DNA of 64,000 bases, from assembly GCF_031844685.1 (NCBI RefSeq), contig NZ_CP134605.1, forward strand, positions 3,306,001 to 3,370,000, read 5' to 3'. Position 1 is the stretch's first letter. Each line of letters begins with the position of its first letter. A model generated the notes under the pieces. The model saw nothing but the letters and a program-made list of their open reading frames with translations. It searched no databases and was not told the origin of the DNA. Positions 53,612 through 62,557 of the stretch are shown piece by piece. The position numbers and the translations under genes were made by a program. This DNA comes from Streptomyces sp. ITFR-21. Its GTDB lineage: Bacteria > Actinomycetota > Actinomycetes > Streptomycetales > Streptomycetaceae.

Positions 53612-54658
53612 TCAGGTCAGATAGCCGAAGCGCCGCAGCAGGCGGATCGCCTCGGTGCGGTCGCCGGCGGCCAGTTTGTAGATCTCGCTGGGCACCAGGC
53701 GGGGCGTGCGCAGCTGGAACTTCGGCAGGCCCTGCTCGGTCTCGATCCGGTCGCGGGCGAAGCGGACGCCCGTGCGCTGCTCGGTCGCGGCGCGCTCCAG
53801 GCGGTAGAAGGCGCCGCGGCGGGTGGTGCCTTCCAGCGTGGCCACCACCCGGCGGCCGTAGGCGTCCAGGGACACCGTTGAGCGGGTGGCGTTGACGATC
53901 GCGTAGATGTCGCCGCCGTCCCGGATGGCCCGGGCGCCGCCGACGCCGAAACGGCGGTCCTGCTCGGACCGGGACAGGCCGTGGAAGAACGCCATCGGGT
54001 CGGTGTGGCGGCCAGGCCTGTTCTCGGTGGCCGGCACGCCGTAGCACTGGCACCGCTTGTGCCGGTCGAAATCGGCGTCGTAGCGGTACCACCGGCCGGC
54101 CAGGATCGCGCACCGAGCGCAGGCGCCGGCCCGCACCTGCCGCACGTAGCCGGTGACGGTGCGGTTGGCCATCGAGGCGGCGCTGAATCCGGCGCGGCCG
54201 GCGTCGGCGACCTCGCTGTTGACGATCCGCCGCAGGTGCATCTGCCCCGACAGCATCGCCTCCGGCAGGGACATCCCGGAGGCGAGCAGGGACTTGGTGC
54301 GGATGACCGGGGTGTAGAGCAGGCTGTCCAGCGGCCGGCCGTCGGCCGCGGCGCCGGCCAGGGCCCGCGGCAGCAGCCGGGACGCGCCGTGGTCGTAGTG
54401 GTTGACCAGGCCGTCGGCGATGACCATGGTCTCCACGAACTGCTGCGCCGGCGTCGCGGCGAGCAGCTGGCCGGCGGTCAGCAACCGGACCAGCGCGGGT
54501 CCGACCGCTCGCAGCCACGACCCGGTCAGGTCCGTGGTGTCCAGCCGTCCCCACCAGGCGGCGGCCTGCGCCTCGGTGACCGCCGCCGCCCGGTGCTGGG
54601 CTGCGCCGTACGCTGCGACCACCCCCGGGTGCTCCTGGACGGGAATCCCGGCGGTCAC
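53612..54658 (-). CDS. MuF-like phage head protein (VG15 type)
   Basis: 348 residues from GTG 54658, one base after the portal stop. It has the AGACARCAILAGRWYRYDADFDRHKRCQCYG zinc-type region of VG15/MuF minicapsid proteins, which are packed inside the head. C-terminal helices follow (VPSEIYKLAAGDRTEAIRLL). Confidence 0.82.
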   Translation of the reverse strand: MTAGIPVQEHPGVVAAYGAAQHRAAAVTEAQAAAWWGRLDTTDLTGSWLRAVGPALVRLLTAGQLLAATPAQQFVETMVIADGLVNHYDHGASRLLPRALAGAAADGRPLDSLLYTPVIRTKSLLASGMSLPEAMLSGQMHLRRIVNSEVADAGRAGFSAASMANRTVTGYVRQVRAGACARCAILAGRWYRYDADFDRHKRCQCYGVPATENRPGRHTDPMAFFHGLSRSEQDRRFGVGGARAIRDGGDIYAIVNATRSTVSLDAYGRRVVATLEGTTRRGAFYRLERAATEQRTGVRFARDRIETEQGLPKFQLRTPRLVPSEIYKLAAGDRTEAIRLLRRFGYLT

Positions 54659-54659
54659 C

Positions 54660-56102
54660 TCACGCCGCCGCCGACAGCGCCGGCTGCTGTGCCGGCTGCG
54701 GCGCCGGTGCGTTCGGGTCGGGGGTCGGGGGCACCATCGTCAGCGCGTGCAGGTCGGCCATGGACAGGCGGTTGGCCTGGTCGTCCATCATCTGCCGCAT
54801 GCGCGCCTTCTGGCCGCTGGTGTAGCCGAGGTCCTCCCACGCCTGCTCGATCGGCAGGATGCCGGCCTGCACCAGCTTCATGATCGCGTCGGCCTTCTGC
54901 GCGAACGTCGGGGTGGCCGGGTCGCGCCACATCGTCTCCAGCCCGTCCAGGCTCCGGTCCCACTCGCCGTCACGTACCCGGACGATGAGCTTGTTCAGGC
55001 GCCCATAGGCGCCGCCGCTCGGGGTGGTCTTCCGCTCGGCCCGCTTGACCAGCCGCGCCTCGCGGGACCGGATCGCGTCCGCGCTGGCCGCGTCGTCGGC
55101 GACCAGGCCGAGGTAGTTGGGCGGCAGCGCGCCGAGCGAGGCGACGATCCGCGCGAGCAGCTCGATCGTGGAGTGGAAGTTCTTCAGATCCGACTCGGGG
55201 AACTGCCCGACCTCGGCGCCGTCGTCCTTGCGGGTGCGAGCGGTCGCCCAGATCCGCCCGGCCAGCCTCGACCACACCGACAGCGGCTTGCCGTCCTTGT
55301 CCACGAAGTCGTTCTTGTCGAACCCCAGCGCCCACCTGCGGGGCATCGCGTGGAATTCGGAGCCGACCATCATGTCGGTGGCGATCTTGCACGCGGCATC
55401 CGAGATGGGCAGGACGTCGGCGAGCTCGCTCACCCCGCCGGGCAGCAGCAGCCGCGGCCGGTTGGGCATCACCACCACGGGCGGGTCACCCAGGCCGTGG
55501 TCGTCCCGGTCGGTCTCCTTCCAGGTTCCCGGGGCGCCGGAGTCGTACCAGACCGTGGAGTTGGGCCGGTACAGCGTGGCGTGCCGCTGCAGCAGCGCCC
55601 CGGTCATCGGGTCGATGTCGTTCCACCGCCGCAGCACCGCACGGATCTCCCGGGTGGCCGGGTCGAAGTCCGCGTACATCTGCAGCGGCGACTCCGCGGT
55701 GACCAGCGGCGTGTCCGCCTGCTTCTCGTTGGTGCCGACCACGAAGAAGGACCGCTTCATCACCATGGAGTCGACCTCGGCCTGCTGCGACTTCACCGGC
55801 ATCCCGTTGGCCTGCCAGATCCGCCACAGCTCCTTGTCGCCCTCCTCCGCGTCGGGGTAGCGGAACCCCTCCACGTCCAGGCGCTCCTCGAGGGAGTCGA
55901 CCACCAGCCGCGGCCAGTTGATGATCAGCTGTGTCATCTGCTCGCCGAGCTCCTTCTGCAGCTCGGGGTGCAGGTACTTCAGCGGCTGCTCTCCCTCGTA
56001 GTAGTTGTTCAGCGCTATCAGCTGGGGGAGTTCGGCGTCGTGGTTGCGGCTGAGGTAGGTGGCCCATTCCACGTCGCTCAGCCTGTCCATCATCGAGGCC
56101 AT
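54660..56102 (-). CDS. Phage portal protein (SPP1 gp6-like)
   Basis: 480 residues. YYEGEQPLKYLHPELQKELG and NWPRLVVDSLEERLDVEGFR mark the N-terminal domain; DEIRAVLRRW-like and GVSELADVLPISDAACKI the wing; PGEASGGAYGRL-like turn and the helix IRSREARLVKRAERK belong to the stem. It forms the DNA-entry dodecamer. ATG 56102 abuts the terminase TAA. Confidence 0.92.
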   Translation of the reverse strand: MASMMDRLSDVEWATYLSRNHDAELPQLIALNNYYEGEQPLKYLHPELQKELGEQMTQLIINWPRLVVDSLEERLDVEGFRYPDAEEGDKELWRIWQANGMPVKSQQAEVDSMVMKRSFFVVGTNEKQADTPLVTAESPLQMYADFDPATREIRAVLRRWNDIDPMTGALLQRHATLYRPNSTVWYDSGAPGTWKETDRDDHGLGDPPVVVMPNRPRLLLPGGVSELADVLPISDAACKIATDMMVGSEFHAMPRRWALGFDKNDFVDKDGKPLSVWSRLAGRIWATARTRKDDGAEVGQFPESDLKNFHSTIELLARIVASLGALPPNYLGLVADDAASADAIRSREARLVKRAERKTTPSGGAYGRLNKLIVRVRDGEWDRSLDGLETMWRDPATPTFAQKADAIMKLVQAGILPIEQAWEDLGYTSGQKARMRQMMDDQANRLSMADLHALTMVPPTPDPNAPAPQPAQQPALSAAA

Positions 56103-57737
56103 TTACATCACCACCATCCCTCCGGGTCGTTTGCGGTTGGCGCCGGCAGCGATCGCATCCGACCGGGCCTCCCAGGACAGGCATCCCGCCATCGCCGAGT
56201 CGATCTTGAACGGGCTGTCGTGGCGTTCCTTCTCGATCACCCACAGCGGCTGGCCCTGGTCGTCTAGCATCCGCAGCTGCTTGCGGCGGCTGTTCCCGAT
56301 GTGCTGCCGGAACACCGGGTCGCCGTTGTGGGTGACGTCGCCGGCGGTCATCGCCCGCTTGTACGCCGCCAGGCTGTAGGCCATGGCCTTGGGCCGGTTG
56401 GTCCACCACTCCTGGACCTTGTCCTGGCCCCACCGGCCGACCCAGTGGTTGATCATGCCGTCCCAGTACGGCGGGTCCGCGTACACCCGCCACACCCGCC
56501 ACCGCTCCATGGCTGCCTTCAGCGCGTCGTACACCTCGTACTCCGGGCACTCCCAGCCGTCCCCCTCCGGTCCGGTCGGACACTCCCAGATGCCCAGCGG
56601 CCACTGGAACCCGGTCTCGATGTGGGTTGCGATCAGCGCGGTGGCGTCGCGGAACTGCGCGCCGTCGAACCCGATGACGATCGCGTCGCCGTTTGGCACG
56701 GTGAAGTCGGGCCGGGCGAGCATCTCCCAACGCTTGACGTCGAACGCCTGGCGGCCGGCGACCACCCGGCGGTTGAGCCAGACGCGCTCCCAGTACGCCT
56801 TGTCGGTGTCCGGCTGGTTGTAGAGAGAGACGATCGAGTCGACCTGGCCCTCGAAGTCGGGCCAGCCGGCGATCGCCGGGCCGGAGGCCTCGCGGACCGC
56901 GGTGCGGATCTGCTCGGGGTCGGTCAGGTCCTCGTCCGTGCGGGGCGTGGCCTCGCGGTGGAAGAAGAAGAACGTCCGCTCGGTGACCTTGCCCTTGTCG
57001 ATCAGCTCGGCGAACTCGTGCGTTCCCTCGGCGACCGATGCCTCGCCAGGGGTGTAGGTCGTGGTCGTCTCCAGCGACCACGGATCGGCCAGCGTCCTTT
57101 TCGGGATGTTGGCCAGCATCGTCTGATGGGACGCCTTCAGCCGCGGAAGGATGAAGCGGTGCGTCTCGTCGAAGTGCTGGAACGTTGTCCGCGCGCCGTC
57201 GTTCGCGTTGGGCGAGCTGGCCAGGGCCTCGGCCTTGCCGCCGCCCTCGGTCCGCAGGATGCGGTCCAGGCCGGCGTCGAACAGGTCCGAGTCCGGGCCC
57301 TCGGTGCACATCACGAACAGCGCGCCGTAGGCGAGCTCCTCGGTCTGCTCCTCGGTGTAGGCCACCATCGGGATGTACGGGTCGGAGACCGGCCGGCCGA
57401 CCGGCTGCCCGTGCGCGTCGAACCCGTCGCACCGCACCGGTCCTTCGGGGTGCAGCTCGGCGAACGCCACCGCGGCGGCGAGCTCCGTCTTGGCGGTGCC
57501 CTTGCGGACTGACAACCCGACCCGCTTGAAACGGCGCTTGCCGGCCCGCGGGTGCCCGGGCGGGTACACCTCATACCAGCGGTAGATCAGCGCGCGCTTC
57601 TCGTCGTCGAGCGTGTACTGCTGCCCGCGCAGGTCGCCGGGGCCGTGCACGCCGTACGTCTCCAGCAGCTGGCAGACCTGCCCGCCGAGCGTGGGCCAGG
57701 GCTCGGCGTCCGCACCCGGGACGATGAGCAGGCCCAC
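56103..57737 (-). CDS. Phage terminase large subunit
   Basis: 544 residues. The ATPase has a Walker-A-like GLSVRKGTAKTE and the Walker B segment FQHFDETH. The nuclease begins with IGFDGAQFRDATAL, the first Asp of the RNase-H-like active site, and further acidic ligands follow near VYADPPYWD. It packages DNA into proheads. GTG 57737 lies six bases after the upstream stop codon. Confidence 0.92.
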   Translation of the reverse strand: MGLLIVPGADAEPWPTLGGQVCQLLETYGVHGPGDLRGQQYTLDDEKRALIYRWYEVYPPGHPRAGKRRFKRVGLSVRKGTAKTELAAAVAFAELHPEGPVRCDGFDAHGQPVGRPVSDPYIPMVAYTEEQTEELAYGALFVMCTEGPDSDLFDAGLDRILRTEGGGKAEALASSPNANDGARTTFQHFDETHRFILPRLKASHQTMLANIPKRTLADPWSLETTTTYTPGEASVAEGTHEFAELIDKGKVTERTFFFFHREATPRTDEDLTDPEQIRTAVREASGPAIAGWPDFEGQVDSIVSLYNQPDTDKAYWERVWLNRRVVAGRQAFDVKRWEMLARPDFTVPNGDAIVIGFDGAQFRDATALIATHIETGFQWPLGIWECPTGPEGDGWECPEYEVYDALKAAMERWRVWRVYADPPYWDGMINHWVGRWGQDKVQEWWTNRPKAMAYSLAAYKRAMTAGDVTHNGDPVFRQHIGNSRRKQLRMLDDQGQPLWVIEKERHDSPFKIDSAMAGCLSWEARSDAIAAGANRKRPGGMVVM

Positions 57738-57743
57738 CGGGGC

Positions 57744-58358
57744 CTACACCGCGTGCAGGATCGAACGGGGATCCGCCGGCTGCTGCGCTGCCGGCGCGGG
57801 CGGCGCGACCGGCTGCGGCCGCTGCCGCTCGGCGAGCTCCTCGTCCGGCACGACGTCCCAGCGCAGCCGCAGCAGCGCCAGCGGCGTCAGGCCCAGGCGA
57901 TCGCTGAGCTGGCGGGCCTCTTTGGAGGCGTCCATGTCGCCGAGCTCCGCCAGAACCTTCCACCTCACATACTGGGCGATCTCCCTGTTCCAGCTGAGGC
58001 GCTCCCAGGCAAAGGCCTGCGGAGTCCGCCAGACCTCCCGCCAGAGCGTGGTCTCCAGACCCCGCTGAGCGGCGATCTGACGCGTCAGAACGGCCACTTC
58101 CAGCTCGGCCGCCGCCAGTTTCCGCTCTTTCGACGCCCGGGCGGCCCCGTACAGCTCAGGGTCCCCCAGCTCGGCCAGCAGCCGCGCCACGACTCCCTCG
58201 GTGACATCGAGCTGAGCGGCTTTCCGCACGTCATCGATCAGCGGCCAGGTCGGGATACGGCCCTTGCGGCCGCCGGCAGGCAGGCGGGTCATCGCGACAA
58301 CGGCGTTTCGCCTCGCGCGCTGTCCCGCGGCCTTCGGGGCAGGCCCCATTCCGCCCAT
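57744..58358 (-). CDS. Putative terminase small subunit
   Basis: 204 residues. Basic N terminus, then helical regions (PLIDDVRKAAQLDVTEGVVARLLA, RLSWNREIAQYVRWKVLAEL) and a Pro/Ala-rich end. Its place just before the large subunit supports the assignment; sequence alone is not decisive. ATG 58358, nine bases after GGGAG, is preferred over ATG 58367. Confidence 0.7.
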   Translation of the reverse strand: MGGMGPAPKAAGQRARRNAVVAMTRLPAGGRKGRIPTWPLIDDVRKAAQLDVTEGVVARLLAELGDPELYGAARASKERKLAAAELEVAVLTRQIAAQRGLETTLWREVWRTPQAFAWERLSWNREIAQYVRWKVLAELGDMDASKEARQLSDRLGLTPLALLRLRWDVVPDEELAERQRPQPVAPPAPAAQQPADPRSILHAV

Positions 58359-58524
58359 AGTGATCATCTCCCAGCGCCGTTTCGGCACGTCAGGGCCCGT
58401 CCGTTGCGGCCGGACCTCGTCACTGAGGGTTGCGGGTGATCATGCGGTGAGGGGCTGGATCTCCCAGACCCGTACAGATTTCTATGTCCCTCCCCGGCGG
58501 TCCGCCGTCTTTTGGCCTTGGGGG

Positions 58525-58887
58525 TCACCCCCCTAGGGTGCGGTCACCCTCCGTGTCGGCAGGGTGGTCGGGGCAGCCGGGGTCGACCTCGCCGAGGGTG
58601 CAGGTGCACAGCCGCCGGCCGATGCCCTCGGGCAGGGCGTGCCGGAGCGTGCGCGACCGGCGGATGACCAGCGTGCGGCCGGGGTGGTCGGGGTCGACCA
58701 GCTTCTTCCCGTCCTGGCTGAGCTGGTGCTCGCTGTAGAGGATCACCGTGCGGTCGCCGACCTGCTCGATCGTGAGACCGGCCGGGTCCATGAGGTTGGG
58801 ATCGAGCCCGTTGGCCTCGGCCCAGGCGATGAGCGCGAGACGATGCCGTTCGATGTCCTGCGAGGTGACGACGTGGATCATGCTCAC
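58525..58887 (-). CDS. Small phage protein with Cys cluster
   Basis: 120 residues from GTG 58887, GTGA overlap with the HNH gene. The C terminus has RRLCTCTLGEVDPGCPDHP, a possible zinc site. The rest is a small alpha/beta domain (VTSQDIERHRLALIAWAEANG). Function unknown. Confidence 0.6.
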   Translation of the reverse strand: MSMIHVVTSQDIERHRLALIAWAEANGLDPNLMDPAGLTIEQVGDRTVILYSEHQLSQDGKKLVDPDHPGRTLVIRRSRTLRHALPEGIGRRLCTCTLGEVDPGCPDHPADTEGDRTLGG

Positions 58888-59240
58888 TGGTTCCAGCCTC
58901 CGGGTTGGTGTCGTGCTGTCTCGCGGGCGTGGCAGGGCTGGCACAGACCGCGGCCGTACTGCGGGTCGTCGGGGTTCAGGCCGGCGGCGGCCAGTTCGCG
59001 GCGGCTGCGGGGGTAGTGGTCGGCATGCTGGCTGGGCGCCTGCTGGCACAGGACGCACACCGGGTCGCGGGCGAGTACGCCGGGCCGGAAGCGCTGCTCG
59101 TGTGCGGCGCCGTATCCGCGCTGCCTCGCGCTGCCGCGCTGCTGCTCGGCTTCGGCCCGGTGCTGTGCGCACCGGCCGGAGTCGGTGAGCTGGGGGCAGC
59201 CGGGGACGGAGCAGACGGTGCGTGCCCGGCGTCTGGCCAC
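58884..59240 (-). CDS. HNH endonuclease
   Basis: 118 residues from GTG 59240 with GGAGG eight bases upstream. Two Cys pairs (VCVLCQQ and GLCQPCH) support a zinc-stabilised HNH site, ADHYPRSRREL giving the DH and CHARETARHQ the last His. HNH proteins next to terminase genes are common and often assist packaging. Confidence 0.88.
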   Translation of the reverse strand: MARRRARTVCSVPGCPQLTDSGRCAQHRAEAEQQRGSARQRGYGAAHEQRFRPGVLARDPVCVLCQQAPSQHADHYPRSRRELAAAGLNPDDPQYGRGLCQPCHARETARHQPGGWNQ

Positions 59241-59292
59241 GGTGACCACCTCCGCGTTCTACGGTGTGGACCTACGAGAGGGGGTGCATCAC

Positions 59293-59502
59293 GTGCGAAG
59301 TGATGCTGCTGCAGGAGTGTTCGTGGCCGCGCTGGTACTGGGCGTCGTGAGCGTGGCCGAGGGCTGGACGGGAGCCGCGGTGCTGGCTGGGGTGGTGATG
59401 GTGGGCGTGCTGGTGGCGACGGCTCGTCAGCGTCGTACCGGTCCGGATCCTGAGGTCACGATCCGGCCCGGTGATGAGCGGGCATGGCGCCGGCGCGAGT
59501 AG
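59293..59502 (+). CDS. Small membrane protein on the opposite strand
   Basis: 69 residues from GTG 59293, AGGGGG upstream. One or two hydrophobic stretches (GVFVAALVLGVVSVAEGWTGAAVLAGVVMVGVLVAT, split by a turn) and a basic tail. It is one of few plus-strand genes in the prophage and may be expressed in the lysogen. Confidence 0.5.
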   Translation: MRSDAAAGVFVAALVLGVVSVAEGWTGAAVLAGVVMVGVLVATARQRRTGPDPEVTIRPGDERAWRRRE

Positions 59503-59503
59503 G

Positions 59504-59977
59504 TCAGGCGCTCGGCGGCCAGGTCCAGCGGCCCGGGGTCAGGTCGTCCACGGTGTCGACGTAGGACAGAGACGTGGCGCGGACGCTGGGAAGGTCGCTG
59601 TCGGGCTGGACGCGGACGTTGATCACGCCGTTGGTCCAGACGCGGGTGATGATCGCGGGCGCGGCCGGGGAGCCGTTGTTGTCGAGGGTGTTGATGCCGG
59701 CCAGGACAACCCTGCCCTGGCTGGGCTCTTGGCCGCCGGTGGCGGCCGCCGCGGCAGCGGTCTGCCCGTCTGTGCTGTCCTGGTCGTCGGCCTCCTGGGC
59801 GGCGTCGGCCAGGTAGGCGATGATCTCGGCGGCGACCGCGCGCCAGCCGTTCTGGATGGTGTCGCCTAGGGCCTCCCACATGGGCATGGGGCGGCCGTCG
59901 TGGGTGCGGAAGCCGACGGCGCGGCCGTATGCGGCGTACGCGTTGGGTCCGAGGTCGGTGGAGTCGTCCAGGCGCAT
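59504..59977 (-). CDS. Phage hypothetical protein
   Basis: 157 residues. The front has GRAVGFRTHDGRPMPMWEALG and a helix AVAAEIIAYLADAAQEADD, an Ala/Gly linker, then a beta-rich end (RVWTNGVINVRVQPDSD). Function unknown. Confidence 0.65.
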   Translation of the reverse strand: MRLDDSTDLGPNAYAAYGRAVGFRTHDGRPMPMWEALGDTIQNGWRAVAAEIIAYLADAAQEADDQDSTDGQTAAAAAATGGQEPSQGRVVLAGINTLDNNGSPAAPAIITRVWTNGVINVRVQPDSDLPSVRATSLSYVDTVDDLTPGRWTWPPSA

Positions 59978-60009
59978 GTCGGGGGCCTTTCTGGTGGTGG
60001 GGATGGGCT

Positions 60010-60040
60010 GGTGCCCCGTACCGGGTGGGTACGGGGCACC
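60010..60040 (-). terminator. Hairpin terminator after the HTH gene
   Basis: 12-bp perfect arms GGTGCCCCGTAC and GTACGGGGCACC with a 7-base loop. Confidence 0.85.
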
Positions 60041-60061
60041 GGGCATGTGCGCAAGGGGAGT

Positions 60062-60346
60062 TCAGGCGGCTGCGCTGGCGCAGGGTTTCCAGTCGGGGTG
60101 GCGGCCGCCGCGGCGGGCGCGGTCGGCGCCGTTGAGCCAGGCGTCGCGCTCGGCGAGGGCCAGCGGACCGAGGTGGTACAGGTGCGGTCCGCGGCCGGGC
60201 AGGTCGACCGGCTCGATTTTTCCCCGGTGTTGCCACTGGCGGATGGTGCCGACCCCGACCCCGAAGTGCTGCGCGGCCTGCCGGGCGGTGAGGAGTGTGC
60301 CCGGGCGGATCTCGGTCGGCGCCGGGTTGGGGAACTTGGGAGGCAT
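60062..60346 (-). CDS. Excisionase/MerR-like HTH protein
   Basis: 94 residues. LTARQAAQHFGVGVGTIRQWQHRGKIEPVD is a winged helix-turn-helix of the excisionase/MerR N-terminal type, followed by a helix LGPLALAERDAWL. AGGGGG five bases before ATG 60346. It is isolated between two strong hairpins. It could be an excisionase or a small late/early switch protein. Confidence 0.75.
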   Translation of the reverse strand: MPPKFPNPAPTEIRPGTLLTARQAAQHFGVGVGTIRQWQHRGKIEPVDLPGRGPHLYHLGPLALAERDAWLNGADRARRGGRHPDWKPCASAAA

Positions 60347-60368
60347 CGTCACCCCCTGGGCATGGCGA

Positions 60369-60395
60369 AGGCCCCGTCTCAGTGAGCCGGGGCCT
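60369..60395 (-). terminator. Hairpin terminator after the methyltransferase gene
   Basis: 8-bp arms AGGCCCCG and CGGGGCCT in the gap between the methyltransferase and the HTH gene. Confidence 0.75.
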
Positions 60396-60433
60396 GGCTG
60401 CTTTCGGGCATGGAAAACCTGCTGGGCCCGACG

Positions 60434-61198
60434 TTACAGCGTGCGAACTGCCTGGTCCAGCGGCTTCTGCGAGGCGGCCGAGAGCGCGTCTGTGAGGCGG
60501 CCGCGGGCGGCGCGGGCGATGCCCGGCGACTCCTCGACTCCGACGAAGTTGCGGCGCTCCATCAGCGCGGCCACACCGGTGGTCCCGGACCCGGTGAAGG
60601 GGTCGAGGATCAGACCGCCTTCGGGGGCGATGCGCACCAGCTGCTGCATGACCGCCACCGGCTTCTGGGTGATGTGGACCCGCTCACGGCCCCGCGGCTG
60701 GGAGCCCTCCAGCCAGCCGGGCAGGTACACGGTCGGGGTGTGCCGGGCGGGTTCGCCGTGGCTCCCCCACAAAACGTACTCGCACTCGCGCTTGAATCCG
60801 TCCTTCTGCGGGCGGGCGATCGGCTTGCGCCAGGGGATGATGCCGCGCCAGGTCCACCCGCCGGCCTGCAGAGCGTCGGACGTGGCGGGGAGCTGGGCCC
60901 AGTCGGTGAAGACCAACAATGACGCGCCGGGGCGGGCCAGGCGCAGGCACTGCGCGGTGATCTGGGAGAGCCAGTAGGTGTATGCGCGCTGGTCGCGGCT
61001 GTCGCCGCCGAAGTCGAGCAGGTCGTGCTGGGCGTCGCCGCTGACGTACTTGCCGCGGGCGGTGTCGCCGCGGCGGGCGGCGTTGGTCCGTCCGCCGGAG
61101 TTGTACGGGGGGTCCATCATGACCGCGTCGGCCGGGTCGGTCAGCGTCAGTGTGGGCAGGACGGTGAGGGCGTCGCCCTCGTGCAGGGTCCAGGACAT
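60434..61198 (-). CDS. Orphan DNA methyltransferase (DPPY type)
   Basis: 254 residues. Catalytic motif IV reads MMDPPYNSG near the N terminus and the S-adenosylmethionine motif I ILDPFTGSGTTGVAAL near the C terminus, i.e. the beta-class order used by N6-adenine or N4-cytosine enzymes. A target-recognition region lies between. No restriction partner is visible. It probably protects phage DNA or regulates. GGAGG before ATG 61198. Confidence 0.88.
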   Translation of the reverse strand: MSWTLHEGDALTVLPTLTLTDPADAVMMDPPYNSGGRTNAARRGDTARGKYVSGDAQHDLLDFGGDSRDQRAYTYWLSQITAQCLRLARPGASLLVFTDWAQLPATSDALQAGGWTWRGIIPWRKPIARPQKDGFKRECEYVLWGSHGEPARHTPTVYLPGWLEGSQPRGRERVHITQKPVAVMQQLVRIAPEGGLILDPFTGSGTTGVAALMERRNFVGVEESPGIARAARGRLTDALSAASQKPLDQAVRTL

Positions 61199-61332
61199 GG
61201 GTGGTGGCCTCCGGGTCGCGGTCGCCTGCGCTGGGTCGCGAGCGAGTCGGTGCGATCGTTCGATCATGTGCTCGAACGTGCCCGGAGTCCACCGATCTTT
61301 TCTTGCATCCGCCACACGTCCGGACATGGCGA

Positions 61333-61360
61333 CGGCCCGCCGACAGATGCCGGCGGGCCG
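61333..61360 (-). terminator. Hairpin terminator after the PP2C-like gene
   Basis: 10-bp perfect arms CGGCCCGCCG and CGGCGGGCCG, 47 bases past the stop codon of the phosphatase gene. Confidence 0.8.
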
Positions 61361-61406
61361 CAGGTGAGCGAGCGGTGTCAGCGTACGACGGGGGTCTGAC
61401 AGGCGG

Positions 61407-62087
61407 TCAGCGGACGAGCACGACGGCTGTCGTGGTGTCGTCGCGGTAGCCCTTGTCATCCTCCCGCGCGGCGGCGGTGATCGCGTCGGCGAGTGCTTGC
61501 GGGTCGTCCGCGTGCTCGCGGACGATGGCGGCGAACTCCTCGTTCGGGATGCAGTCGGTCCCGTCCGAGGCGAGGATGATCAGCGGGTCGTGGCAGGTGA
61601 CGGACAGCACGTTGGCCGGGGTGGCCTCGGGCAGTGATGTGGTGATCCAGTCGTGCGCGACGTCGCCGACGGGGATGCCTAAGGTGCGCATCTGCTCGGC
61701 GAGGGTGTGCGGGGTGGTGTAGCGGTGGAGGCGGGTGCCGTCCCAGCCGTAGGCGTGGGCATCCCCGATCCAGCTGATCATTGCCCGCTCGCCGGGCTCG
61801 CGGGTGACAACGACACCGACACCGGACGGCTCGGGTTCCTCCGCCGCGCCCGGGTCGGCGACGAGCAGGCCGGCGGACAGGAGTCCGGCGCGGCCGCCGT
61901 GCTGGGCGCCGACCCGGGCGGCGGTCTCGGCGAGCAGCATGGCGATGGCGGGGGCGTTCGGCGGGTGGCCGCTGACGTCGATCAGGGCGGTGGCCGTCAG
62001 CCCGGTCTGGCTGGTGAACGTCGCGGTGCAGTCGGCGTTGTTTTCGCCGGTGCCCTGGCGGGTGGCGGTGGCGATGGTGATCGTCAC
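61407..62087 (-). CDS. PP2C-like protein phosphatase in the prophage
   Basis: 226 residues from GTG 62087, GTGA overlap. The PP2C order is visible: RQGTGENNADC at the start, ALIDVSGHPPNA with the first metal Asp, SWIGDAHAYGWDGTRL, LIILASDGTDCIPNEE and the final GYRDDTTTAVVLV with two metal Asp. The DGxGG motif is DVSGH, a change that may alter metal binding. It would dephosphorylate Ser/Thr proteins. Confidence 0.82.
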   Translation of the reverse strand: MTITIATATRQGTGENNADCTATFTSQTGLTATALIDVSGHPPNAPAIAMLLAETAARVGAQHGGRAGLLSAGLLVADPGAAEEPEPSGVGVVVTREPGERAMISWIGDAHAYGWDGTRLHRYTTPHTLAEQMRTLGIPVGDVAHDWITTSLPEATPANVLSVTCHDPLIILASDGTDCIPNEEFAAIVREHADDPQALADAITAAAREDDKGYRDDTTTAVVLVR

Positions 62088-62557
62088 GGGGTTTCCTTCC
62101 GGTCGGGGGTGTACGGGTGGTAGGTGGGCTGGCGCAGGCGGGGGGCGAGGCCGCGGGGCCAGTCGCCGTGGTCCCACGCGGATTCGTACGCCGCGGCGTA
62201 CGCGGAGATCGCGTCGCGCACGACGCTATCGAGGCGCTGGCCGGTGCTGAGCAGCGTCGCGAGATCGCGGCGCAGATCGGTGTCGTCGGTGTCGAGCGAC
62301 ACGGTGAGCCAGGCCCCGGCGCGGGGCGCGCTGTCTGGCGCGACGGCGTCGTCCGGTGTCGCGGCGGCCTCGCGCGCTGTCGCGGTGGTGTGGGTGAGAT
62401 CGCGGCGGACCGCGTCTTTGCCGATGCCCAGGTGGGCGGCGATGGCGCGCAGGCTCATGCCCTCGTCGGCGAGCTTGCGCACGGTGGCGCGCCGGGCGGC
62501 GAGACGGTCCGGTCCTGTGTCGCGCCCTGTGTCGCGCGCCGTGTCGTGGTCGGTCAT
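62084..62557 (-). CDS. HTH DNA-binding protein
   Basis: 157 residues, ATG 62557 overlapping the upstream stop as ATGA. The centre ATVRKLADEGMSLRAIAAHLGIGKDAVRRDLTH is a helix-turn-helix of the resolvase-HTH type. The C-terminal half is helical (STGQRLDSVVRDAISAYAAAYES). Phage regulator of unknown target. Confidence 0.72.
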   Translation of the reverse strand: MTDHDTARDTGRDTGPDRLAARRATVRKLADEGMSLRAIAAHLGIGKDAVRRDLTHTTATAREAAATPDDAVAPDSAPRAGAWLTVSLDTDDTDLRRDLATLLSTGQRLDSVVRDAISAYAAAYESAWDHGDWPRGLAPRLRQPTYHPYTPDRKETP

